A stretch of 17,185 bases of DNA from positions 1 through 17,185 of the forward strand of contig JBAZOJ010000051.1 in NCBI GenBank assembly GCA_041648755.1, given 5' to 3'. The position numbers and the translations under genes are program-made. Source of the stretch: JBAZOJ01 sp041648755. Its GTDB lineage: Bacteria > Planctomycetota > B143-G9. The notes below the pieces were generated by a model, which was not told the origin of the DNA, did no database searches, and worked only from the letters and a program-made list of their open reading frames with translations. Below are positions 1-7,500 of this stretch, one piece after another. Within the stretch, counting starts at the first letter, position 1; each line of letters opens with the position of its first letter.

Positions 1-2
1 CT

Positions 3-3000
3 CGGATGATCTACTCGGGAGTACCCTCGCCGATCCTGATTTTCAACCGCGACAGCCTGGAAATCGTTGACGCAAACAAGGCGTGCGAAGAGGATACCGC
101 CCTGAACCGCGCGGAGATTGTCGGCAGGAAGGTCACTGAATTCTTGCCGCCCGATATCGGCAAGCCATGGTCATCTCTGCCCCCCAACGAAGGCGAGACC
201 GTGATGCCGGTACAGGATACAGATCGCAGGGGTCGCGCGCGCACGTTGCGCCTCAAGTTCAAGGCATTCGCAGAAGAAGGCAGGGGCTATGTTCTTGTGG
301 TGCGCGAGGATGTTACCGAGGTGACCGAGACCATTGCAACGCTCGAGCGGCAGCGCTCGCAACTGACAGAAGTCAACCATCTGGCTGTCACCGTTATCGA
401 GGGAATAAGGCCCGACAGGGCCGGAGAAGACGAAGATCGTGGCATTGCCGAGACCTATCAGATAATCGTGAACGAAGCCAGGCAGATCGTCGGAGCGGAA
501 ACGGCTGTTTTGCTCTTTTTCGACGAGGATGGCCAGGTAGCCAGAGTATATGCGTCGGAGTTTCCGATGGGTTCCGTCCCCAAGGGGGCAAAACTCTCCT
601 GCAAGGGCCTGTTGAATGAGGTGCAGAGCGGTCGAATGATCATGTCCGAAGACGTATCAAAAGAAGAGGGTTTCAGAGGTCTGCCCCACTGGCATCCGCA
701 AGTCAAGGCTGTTGCCGGGATCCCCATAATGCTTGATGGACGTGTCATTGCGGCTTTTCTGATGGGGAACACGACACCCGGCCAGACGTTCACTCCTCGC
801 GACAGCGAGACCTTCGGGCTGATTTCAAACCTCGTGCTCGTTGCTTATGAGAACGTACAGACACTTGCCAGGATGAAGCGGGTGCTCGAATTCAATTCGA
901 CCGTGCTGGCGACAGTGTCAACGGCGGTTTTCACCGTTGAGCCGGATATGGCTGTGACGCCGCGCAACGCAGCGTTCGAGCAACTGCTTGGTTACGAGCC
1001 CGGCACCGCGCTCGGGCTGAAACTGCCGGATGTCTTTGTCTGCGACGACAGCCCGCACGATTTTGCCGGGATTGCCGTCGTCGGCAAGCAGTGTAAGGCG
1101 AAAACGAAGGGCGGCACCGAGTTTCCGGTCATTGCGAATATCGCCATGTTGCGAGGCGAAAATAACGAAGCAAAGCTTGCAGTCGGTGCTTTCACCGATA
1201 TCAGCGAGATTGCCCGGCAGCGCGAACTGGCGCTGGCTGCCAGCAAGGCGAAGGGCGAGTTCCTTGCGAACATGAGCCATGAAATCAGAACCCCCTTGAA
1301 CGGCATCATTGGCACTGTCGGACTGCTGCGTGAGACGAGCCTTAACCCTGAGCAGAACGAATACGTGCGGATCCTGCTGGAGTCATCCGAGTCCCTGCTT
1401 TCCATCATCAACGACGTTCTGGATTTCTCCAAGATCGAGGCCGGGAAACTGCAGATTCTTGACTCGCCATTCCTGGTCGCTGACCTGGTTGAGCAGAGCG
1501 TCGCGCTGTTCGCGAAGAGCGCGGCAGAAAAGAGAATCGAGCTTGTCATTTCCGTGGACGACAGCGTCCCGGAACAGGTTGTCGGTGACAGTCTGAGGGT
1601 GCGACAGGTGCTGCTGAACCTGGTTTCAAATGCCGTGAAATTCACGCTGCTGGGCGAGGTCGAGGTGCGGGTGACAGTCGCCGAAAAGATAGCAGGGCGA
1701 ACGAAACTGCAGTTCGAGGTGCGCGATACCGGCATCGGCATTCCCGCGGATCGGCAGGAGGAGATATTCCAGAGCTTCACACAGGTTGACTCGACCGTCA
1801 CTCGCCGGTTCGGTGGAACGGGGCTGGGCCTCACTATCGGCCAGAGGCTCGTGTCCCTTATGGGTGGACGAATCTGGTTTGAAAGTACCGAAGGCAAGGG
1901 CTCGACGTTCTTTGTGGAGTTGACGTTCGGCGACTCGGTCGAACGTGCGAAGCCGACGTATGATCCCACTGCGCTGAAGACCGCACGCTGCCTGGTCGTG
2001 GACGATAATGCCACGAACAGGATGATTCTGTGCGAAATGCTTCGAAGCCACGTAACGGCGGCTGAGTCGGTTGCGAACGGATTCCTCGCGATGCGCGAGT
2101 TGGAGCGCTCGTTCTCCGACGGCAAGCCGTACGATATCGTTCTGATGGACGTTGATATGTCGGAAATGGATGGCATCGAGACCGTTCGACTGGTGAGAGC
2201 GTCAAGGAATTTCGCGACGATACCGGTAATCGTGCTGTCTTCTTTCGACGCGCGCCTTCCCAAGGGCCTGCTTGACGAACTGCTGATCTACCATGCGCTG
2301 CCGAAGCCGGTCAGGCGGGCGAACTTGCTTGAAAGGATGGCTGCCGCGATTACAGGACGTCCCTCTGCTGCCGAGGCTGTAACGGCTGTGCGCACTGCCC
2401 CATTCGGCAATGGCCGTTGGGTGCTGCTTGTGGACGACAATGTGATCAACCGGAAGGTTGCGAGTGCGATAATATCACGGGCGGGATTCTATGTCGAGAC
2501 TGCTGCGGATGGGCTGGAGGCAATTGAGAAAGTGCCCTTGCGCGAGTACGTGCTGATACTGATGGATGTTCAGATGCCGAACATGGACGGGATCGAGACC
2601 ACTCGCCGACTGAAGGCGTCGGAGTATTCGACAATCCCCATCGCTGCTATGACAGCATACGCCATGGCAGACGATTACCATCGGTGCATGGATGCCGGGA
2701 TGGACGATTTCCTCGCAAAACCTGTCCGGCAGGAGGCCCTGTACGAACTGCTTCGGAAGTATGCGGACCGCGTCATTCCACCAGTTCAACCCGGGGAGCC
2801 TGTGCACCCCGAAAAGCGCAGTAGCAGGCTGCAGATAATGAACAAGCCGGATGCCCTGGCGCGACTCGACGGCGACGAAGACCTGCTTCGTGAGGTGACC
2901 GGACTATTTTCCGCGAGCCTGCCCGAATACATCGGGGAGGCAAGGAAAGCACTGAAAGAAAATCAAGTTGAGCATCTTGCCAGAATTGCGCACACGATCA

Positions 3001-3161
3001 AGGGGGCTGCGGCGAATATTTCCGCTGAGAGAATCAGCGATGTAGCACTGGAAATCGAGAAACTCGCGCGCGGGAACGCCACTGCTGATATTGGTGAACT
3101 GATAGCGAAACTGGAATCCGAAAAGGAACTGTACGACGAATACATGAGGCGGCAGGGCTGA
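3..3161 (+). CDS. Hybrid sensor histidine kinase with phosphorelay (PAS-GAF-PAS-HisKA-HATPase-REC-REC-Hpt), 5' partial
   Basis: Cytoplasmic autokinase able to pass phosphate His to Asp to His within one chain. Numbering is from the first visible ATG at position 6. A PAS-like fold covers about 1-110, a GAF domain about 145-285 and a second PAS about 293-405. HisKA has phospho-acceptor H425 in SHEIRTPLNG. The HATPase spans about 525-642, with the N box near N542 (LVSNAVKF), DTGIGIP at 574-580 and GGTGLGL at 603-609. The first receiver has DD at 666-667, D715 and K767. The second has D854 in LMDVQMP and K905. The C-terminal Hpt has H996 in AHTIKGAA. This is the BarA/ArcB-like unorthodox layout, but with two receivers and no transmembrane segment. 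The frame is open through the left edge and the first PAS begins almost at the ATG, so the true start probably lies upstream. No cognate regulator follows; the next gene is a small orphan 224 bp downstream. Domain calls are secure; the sensed signal is unknown. Confidence 0.95.
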   Translation, partial: RMIYSGVPSPILIFNRDSLEIVDANKACEEDTALNRAEIVGRKVTEFLPPDIGKPWSSLPPNEGETVMPVQDTDRRGRARTLRLKFKAFAEEGRGYVLVVREDVTEVTETIATLERQRSQLTEVNHLAVTVIEGIRPDRAGEDEDRGIAETYQIIVNEARQIVGAETAVLLFFDEDGQVARVYASEFPMGSVPKGAKLSCKGLLNEVQSGRMIMSEDVSKEEGFRGLPHWHPQVKAVAGIPIMLDGRVIAAFLMGNTTPGQTFTPRDSETFGLISNLVLVAYENVQTLARMKRVLEFNSTVLATVSTAVFTVEPDMAVTPRNAAFEQLLGYEPGTALGLKLPDVFVCDDSPHDFAGIAVVGKQCKAKTKGGTEFPVIANIAMLRGENNEAKLAVGAFTDISEIARQRELALAASKAKGEFLANMSHEIRTPLNGIIGTVGLLRETSLNPEQNEYVRILLESSESLLSIINDVLDFSKIEAGKLQILDSPFLVADLVEQSVALFAKSAAEKRIELVISVDDSVPEQVVGDSLRVRQVLLNLVSNAVKFTLLGEVEVRVTVAEKIAGRTKLQFEVRDTGIGIPADRQEEIFQSFTQVDSTVTRRFGGTGLGLTIGQRLVSLMGGRIWFESTEGKGSTFFVELTFGDSVERAKPTYDPTALKTARCLVVDDNATNRMILCEMLRSHVTAAESVANGFLAMRELERSFSDGKPYDIVLMDVDMSEMDGIETVRLVRASRNFATIPVIVLSSFDARLPKGLLDELLIYHALPKPVRRANLLERMAAAITGRPSAAEAVTAVRTAPFGNGRWVLLVDDNVINRKVASAIISRAGFYVETAADGLEAIEKVPLREYVLILMDVQMPNMDGIETTRRLKASEYSTIPIAAMTAYAMADDYHRCMDAGMDDFLAKPVRQEALYELLRKYADRVIPPVQPGEPVHPEKRSSRLQIMNKPDALARLDGDEDLLREVTGLFSASLPEYIGEARKALKENQVEHLARIAHTIKGAAANISAERISDVALEIEKLARGNATADIGELIAKLESEKELYDEYMRRQG

Positions 3162-3303
3162 GGATAAGGGCTACTGACAGGGATAGTCCGACAGCCTGCT
3201 GCCTTTTCGCATTTCCACCCTTGCACACAATAGCCTGTGAACAAGCGAAACCCGAGTCTGGCGGGAGTGCTTCCTCCTTTCCGACTTAGCACGTTTGTGC
3301 ATA

Positions 3304-3312
3304 TGGTATAAT
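3304..3312 (+). promoter_or_regulatory. Extended -10 promoter for the small orphan gene
   Basis: A perfect TATAAT at 3307-3312 is preceded by TGG at 3304-3306, giving the TGn extended -10 motif of sigma-70-type promoters. No convincing -35 hexamer lies 17 bp upstream, which is typical of extended -10 promoters. A 4-bp inverted repeat (GCAC-GTTT-GTGC, 3289-3300) covers the spacer/-35 region and could be an operator, but that is speculative. Transcription would start near 3319, about 67 nt before the GTG start. Confidence 0.65.
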
Positions 3313-3374
3313 GTGGATAGGTATTGCAGGTCGGGAAACGAAAGAGTATGGACTGCGTATCATCTTGCTGCGAC

Positions 3375-3380
3375 AGGAGG
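3375..3380 (+). promoter_or_regulatory. Shine-Dalgarno AGGAGG that decides the GTG start
   Basis: A perfect AGGAGG lies five bases before GTG at 3386. The in-frame ATG at 3311 overlaps the promoter -10 element and has no ribosome site. This places the real start at the GTG. Confidence 0.8.
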
Positions 3381-3385
3381 CCATC

Positions 3386-3718
3386 GTGAGCGACAGAGAT
3401 GTCATCAGCCGGGTTCACGAGTGCATCGAAGCAATCCTGAATGAGGCGCGCGAACTGGGATTGCAGGTTGGCACAGGCGTCAAAGTGCTTAAGGACGGCC
3501 GGTGCTACCGTTGCATTGTCCCTTCAGCGGAAGGGTCTTCGGCCAAATCGCTTCTCGCATGGGCTCATCCCCCTTGCGAACCGGGGAAAATCCGCCCCTT
3601 GACGCCGGAGGCGCAACTTGCGATGGACAATAAGGTAAGGGAATGGTGCGTGATACATCGGGATACACCGACAGGCAGAAGCAAGAGAGAATTCGGGAAA
3701 AAGAAAGGGCCCGCCTGA
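3386..3718 (+). CDS. Small orphan protein of unknown function (110 aa, GTG start)
   Basis: I do not recognise this family. The start is GTG at 3386, preceded by a perfect AGGAGG; extending to the ATG at 3311 would place the start inside the promoter. The protein is soluble and mixed alpha/beta in appearance. It opens with an amphipathic stretch (about 5-25), then a short segment with a CYRC pair (Cys40, Cys43). Further cysteines lie at 13, 64 and 88, and the tail is strongly basic and lysine/arginine rich (about 98-107). Five cysteines in 110 residues could mean metal or redox chemistry, but no zinc-finger pattern is complete. It forms a self-contained unit with its own promoter and a terminator hairpin whose left arm encodes the last three residues, Gly-Pro-Ala. 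It follows the hybrid kinase in the same direction but looks independently transcribed. Expression signals are strong; function is unknown. Confidence 0.75.
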   Translation: MSDRDVISRVHECIEAILNEARELGLQVGTGVKVLKDGRCYRCIVPSAEGSSAKSLLAWAHPPCEPGKIRPLTPEAQLAMDNKVREWCVIHRDTPTGRSKREFGKKKGPA

Positions 3719-3731
3719 GGCGGACCCTTTT
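3707..3731. terminator. Bidirectional rho-independent terminator with a stop codon in its loop
   Basis: Arms GGGCCCGCC (3707-3715) and GGCGGACCC (3719-3727) pair with one mismatch around a TGA loop (3716-3718), which is the stop codon of the small upstream gene. TTTT follows on the plus strand. On the minus strand the hairpin is followed by a T-rich tract (complement of 3695-3706), so it can also end transcription of the converging tRNA gene. Confidence 0.85.
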
Positions 3732-3739
3732 CTGTTACG

Positions 3740-3815
3740 TGGTGGAGACGAAGGGGCTCGAACCCTCGGCCTGCGCATTGCGAACGCGCCGCTCTCCCAA
3801 CTGAGCTACGTCCCC
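3740..3815 (-). tRNA. tRNA-Ala (anticodon CGC)
   Basis: The reverse complement folds into a full cloverleaf of 76 nt including an encoded CCA. The acceptor GGGGACG pairs with CGTCTCC. The D arm is GCTC/GAGC around AGTTGGGA. The anticodon stem GCGCG/TGCGC has loop TTCGCAA, giving anticodon CGC (GCG codons). The T arm GAGGG/CCCTT has loop TTCGAGC. The third acceptor pair is G3-U70, the alanine identity element, which agrees with the anticodon. Discriminator A73 is followed by CCA. It has its own promoter at 3826-3852 and ends on the bidirectional terminator at 3707-3731. Confidence 0.96.
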
Positions 3816-3825
3816 GTATGAGGGC

Positions 3826-3852
3826 AGTATATTGGGTTTTCCCCTCAGTCAA
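3826..3852 (-). promoter_or_regulatory. Sigma-70-type promoter of tRNA-Ala
   Basis: On the minus strand TTGACT (3847-3852) and TATACT (3826-3831) are close to both consensus hexamers, with a shortish 15-bp spacer. The -10 box ends 10 bp before the tRNA 5' end, so transcription would start at or just before the mature tRNA. Confidence 0.65.
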
Positions 3853-3941
3853 GAAGCCTGTCTAACCGCCAAGGCGTACATGGCGAGACCCGGTCGGGAC
3901 TGCGGACGAGGAAAAGAAGAGAAGAAAAGAAATCCAGAACC

Positions 3942-3968
3942 AACCGCCAAGGCGCCAAGTTCGCCAAG
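3942..3968 (+). repeat. Family A repeat, left arm of a 27-bp perfect inverted pair
   Basis: The core reads AACCGCCAAGGCGCCAAG followed by TTCGCCAAG, built from three degenerate 8-9-bp units ending in GCCAAG. Its exact reverse complement occurs at 4449-4475, about 480 bp away. A weaker same-strand copy begins at 3863. Confidence 0.85.
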
Positions 3969-4091
3969 AAGACAGAGCATGGAACTGCGAGGCCACAGAA
4001 TCTCCCCGCAAGAAAACCCTCGGACGCCGAAGATACTGAAGACATGCGCGAACAATCGCCTTGGTCCTTGCATGTTCATCCTCCTTGGCCC

Positions 4092-4113
4092 TGGCAAGGC
4101 TGTTCTTGGCGAA
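4092..4113 (-). repeat. 22-bp block shared, inverted, with 16241-16262
   Basis: The reverse complement of this segment is identical to 16241-16262 on the far side of the four-gene operon. It contains the GCCAAGAA unit of family A and leads into the other shared blocks. Confidence 0.85.
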
Positions 4114-4156
4114 CCTAGCGTTCCTCACCCGCAGCGGGCGGACTTCGTTGAACTCA

Positions 4157-4176
4157 GCTTGGCGGTTAATGGCCGT
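4157..4176 (-). repeat. Family A copy, 20/20 inverted match to 16184-16203
   Basis: Read on the minus strand it is ACGGCCATTAACCGCCAAGC, identical to plus-strand 16184-16203. The same GGCCATTAACCGCCAAG core recurs on the minus strand at the 4448-4482 copy. Confidence 0.85.
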
Positions 4177-4216
4177 CTTTCCTCTTCATCCTGTGGCCTC
4201 GCCTGCCTCTTCCACG

Positions 4217-4243
4217 TTCGTGTGTTTCGTGTGTTTCGTGGTA
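4217..4243 (-). repeat. Family B tandem repeat (9-bp ACACGAA-type units)
   Basis: On the minus strand it begins TACCACGAAA and continues with two 9-bp units ending in ACACGAA. It matches 16571-16597, just before the GxxExxY coding body, at 26 of 27 positions. A degenerate form lies at 16144-16170. Confidence 0.85.
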
Positions 4244-4277
4244 AAAACTCTTGGTCTTCGGCTGCACTGCCCTGGCA
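4240..4277 (-). repeat. 38-bp block shared, inverted, with 16258-16295
   Basis: The reverse complement reads TGCCAGGGCAGTGCAGCCGA and onwards. It aligns with the plus-strand copy near 16258-16295 with three mismatches. It directly abuts the family B array. Confidence 0.8.
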
Positions 4278-4300
4278 AAGCTGCTTTTCTCCGATCGCTT

Positions 4301-4326
4301 CGCGTTCATTCGCGTTCATTCGCGGA
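4301..4326 (-). repeat. Family C tandem repeat (10-bp units)
   Basis: CGCGTTCATT occurs twice in tandem followed by CGCGGA. The minus-strand reading is the GAATGAACGC type. The 10-bp period makes it one of several distinct short-period families in this intergenic stretch. Confidence 0.75.
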
Positions 4327-4448
4327 TAAACTCTTCGATCCGTGGCCGCGCCTGCCTGCTCTTCTCCCAAGACAAGGGGTTTCTTCGCGGCTTCGCCTGA
4401 GATGTCTTTGCTCTACTTCCTTGGCCTCGTAATTCCTATCTCTTCCAG

Positions 4449-4475
4449 CTTGGCGAACTTGGCGCCTTGGCGGTT
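4449..4475 (-). repeat. Family A repeat, right arm of the 27-bp perfect inverted pair
   Basis: This is the exact reverse complement of 3942-3968. It sits 39 bp beyond the stop codon of the 1164-residue kinase and continues into a GGCCATTAACCGCC core that is also found at 4157-4176 and 16184-16203. Confidence 0.85.
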
Positions 4476-4493
4476 AATGGCCCTTTCCGCTCT

Positions 4494-4526
4494 TATTCAT
4501 CATTCTGCATTGTTCATTCATCATTG
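4494..4526 (-). repeat. Family D short repeat overlapping the end of the kinase gene
   Basis: Degenerate units of TTCATCATT / CATTCTGCATT type run from the intergenic region into the last codons of the 1164-residue kinase. The TGA stop (4514-4516) lies inside the repeat, so the final residues appear to be repeat-encoded. Confidence 0.55.
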
Positions 4527-7500
4527 CTCCCCAGCACCTCCCGCAGCTTGCTTGCCAGGGCATTGACCGAAAAAGGCTTCTGCAGGAAGTTCGCGCCATC
4601 CTCAAGAACTCCCTGCTGCGCGATAACATTCGCCGGATAGCCGGACATATACAGGCATTTTACGCCCCTCCAGCGCGCGGAGACATTGCGCCATAGCTCG
4701 TGGCCGCTCATGTCCGGCATAACAACATCGGTCATCAGCAGATCCACGTTCCCCGCGTGTCTTTCGGCCAATTGCAGGGCGGAAATCGGATTCCCCGATG
4801 CGAGAACCGTATAGCCCAGGCGTTCGAGAAACTGACTGATGATCACAAGCAAGGTCGGCTCATCCTCGACAAGAAGGACGGTTTCGGTTCCGGTTGGAAT
4901 ATGAGTATTCACGCCGTTTGCGGCGGATGGCGCAACTTGTTCCCCGTAGCGCGGCAAGTAGATCTTGAAGGTCGTTCCCTTCTCGGGCTCGCTGTAGACA
5001 TTGATGTAGCCGTTGTTCTGCTTGACGATTCCATATATTGTGGCGAGTCCGAGGCCGGTGCCCCTTCCGAGCTCCTTTGTTGTGAAAAATGGTTCGAAGA
5101 TGTTGGCAATGGTCTCCTTGCCCATACCGCAGCCGTCGTCGCTTACAGAGAGCACGACATATTTCCCGGGTATCAGCCCTGGCGACGTGTCACCCTCGCC
5201 AACGTCGACGGAGGAAGTCTCAATTGTGATTGAGCCGACCCCGGTAATGGCGTCACGCGAGTTAACGGTCAGGTTGGCAAGAATCTGGTCGAGCTGCGAG
5301 GGGTCGATCAAGACTGTCTGGGCACCCTTTCCGGGGCGCCAGACGAGGTTGATGTCCTCTCCGATCAGGCGGGCCAGCATTTTCAGCATGCCTGCGACCG
5401 CATCATTGAGGTCAAGCTGCTTGGGGGCGATTGTCTGCTTGCGGGCAAACGCGAGGAGCTGGCGCGTAAGGTCGGCCGAGCGATGTCCGGCTTTCTTTAT
5501 CTCGTTCAGGAACTGGAACAACTGTGAGCCGGGTTCAGCTTGCGCCATCGCGATTTCCGAACTGCCGAGGATGACCTGGAGCATGTTGTTGAAGTCGTGT
5601 GCCACGCCGCCAGCGAGGCGGCCCACGGCCTCCATTTTCTGTGCCTGGCGCAGTTGGGCTTCGCTGTGACTCAGTTCCTCCCGTGTTCGACGATCTCTCA
5701 AGTACATACCATAGAGTTCCGCCATTCTCCGGACATTCACCAGATCCACATCGGTGTAGTCGCGTGATGAACCTGACAGGACAATCTCGCCCAGCAACTC
5801 ATCCTGCACCAACACTGGCACGGCCAGGAAGTTCCTGATGGGCGCGTGGCCTTGCGGAAGACTGACGTATGACGCGTGCTTTTGGGGATCGTTTGTGAAG
5901 AACGGCATGCGGGTATTCAGGGCATGGCCGGACAGCCCCGAGTAAAAGCCATCGGGGCTGACAGGATAGATGATCCGGGGATCTTTTCTTTCTGCATTGT
6001 CACTCCGCGCGAGCATTTTAGTGAGTGTATGCGCGACGTTGTCGCCGCTCTTCGTATCGATGGATGAAACGAAACCTTGGGAACTGTCAGTAAGGGCCTG
6101 GGCATTGCGAAGGACAACGGCGGCTGTCGTCTCAACCGGTTCATCCGGTGTGAGAATCTGGGCAGCAAGATCGGCCAACGCGTTGTCCATGGCGGATTTT
6201 CGACGCAACGCCTCCTCTGCGCGCTTACGCTGAGTGATATCCACAAAGGAAACCAAAACACGAGACAAGTCGTGTGCGTGTTCCGGCGGAACTACCATAG
6301 TGAGGTCGAGAAGAAGCCATTCCCCCTTGGCATTGAAAGCGGGGAGTTCTGCATGGAACGCCGTCTGGCCCTCGGCCAGAGCGATCAGTTCCTCCTTGAA
6401 AATCCTGCGGGAATCGTCATTGAAGAAGCTGGGCAATTTGCTCGCCAGATGCTCCGCGCTGTCCGCGCCAAGGAGTTCCACACTCCGCCGATTGGCTTCG
6501 ATCACTCGCACTTGTGCCGCCAGGGACGCAACTTCATCCGGGTTGTGGTCGAGGTAAGACCGGAAATCCGTCACCCCGGCCCGGCGCAACTCGTCAAACC
6601 GTGACTTGATCGCTGAAAGATCCTCCTCCCAGATAGCCACGGGCGACTCTCCGAAAATGGTGCGATACCGTGATTCGCTTGTCTTCAATGCCATTTCCGC
6701 TCGCATGCGATCGGTGACATCCACGCAGGTGCCTTCGATGAAAGTGGCCTTCCCGTCGGCATCCTTGTGCATGCGCGCGCTTATCGAAACACAGAACTTC
6801 GACCCGTCATGACGTTTCAGTTGCGCTCCGAAGTCCCGGACCATTCCGTCCGATGAACTCATAAGTGCGATCAGCCTCAATCGGTCTTCCGGATGGACAT
6901 AAAGCTCTTCGCCGATGTTCGCTACTGCGGCTATCATTTCCTCGGGGGACTTGAAGCCGAACATACGTGCAAACGCCGGGTTAACGGCTATGTGGCGGCC
7001 CTCCGGCGTGGTCTGGTAAATGCCCTCGATGGAATTGTCGAAGATGCTCCGGTATTTTTCCTCGCTTTCCCTTAGTGCCTCCTCGGCACGTTTCTGGTCG
7101 CTGATATCGTTGATGCTTGACAGAACGCAGGTTCCGAGGCTCAGCTGGATCATCTGCGCGGAAAACGAACATGTGATGATCCTGCCACTCTTGGTCCGGA
7201 ACAAGTATTCCTGGCCAACCACGGTATGGCCAGCGCGAAGCGCTGCTACCACGCGCTCTCGTTCTTTCTCATTGACCCACGACTTGAGCCCGATCGACGA
7301 GTCTGCAAGTGCTTCCTCCCGAGTGAATCCTGACATCGAGACAAAAGCACCGTTGACCTCGATGAACCTACCATTGTCCGGGCGTGTAATGGTGACTGCA
7401 TAGGGTGAAGTTTGGAAGGCTTTCGAGAACTTGTCCTCGCTCTCCTTCAGTGCCTCCTCGGCACGTTTCTGATCCTCCAGTGTGTTCAGCATCGCTCGTC

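Larger units (their letters stand above)
3860..4526. repeat. Gene-free region packed with four short-repeat families
   Basis: I see no credible gene here. The small open frames lack family resemblance and largely translate the repeats. The stretch holds: family A (cores AACCGCCAAGGCG) at 3863-3876, 3942-3970, 4157-4176 and 4448-4482; family B (ACACGAA cores) at 4217-4243; family C (10-bp CGCGTTCATT units) at 4301-4326; and family D (CATTC/TCATT units) at 4494-4526. The 27-bp segment 3942-3968 is a perfect inverted copy of 4449-4475. Most of the right-hand half is oriented with the minus strand, like the operon it follows. The repeats resemble intergenic families I associate with Planctomycetota/Verrucomicrobiota-like genomes; their function is unknown to me. 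Confidence 0.8.

Noticed and set aside
992..2263. 423-codon open frame on the minus strand opposite the hybrid kinase
   Set aside because: It is antisense to intact HisKA, HATPase and receiver coding sequence, is serine/arginine/threonine rich and resembles no family; it is a codon-bias shadow.
3565..3852. Minus-strand open frame covering the tRNA region
   Set aside because: It runs through the tRNA-Ala gene and its promoter and is antisense to the small gene.
4217..4326. CRISPR array
   Set aside because: The direct repeats are 9-10 bp tandem units without spacers, and no cas gene is present.
3832..4329. Open frames of 70-165 codons on both strands of the repeat region
   Set aside because: Their translations are the repeats themselves, several frames are open at once, and none has a ribosome site or family resemblance.
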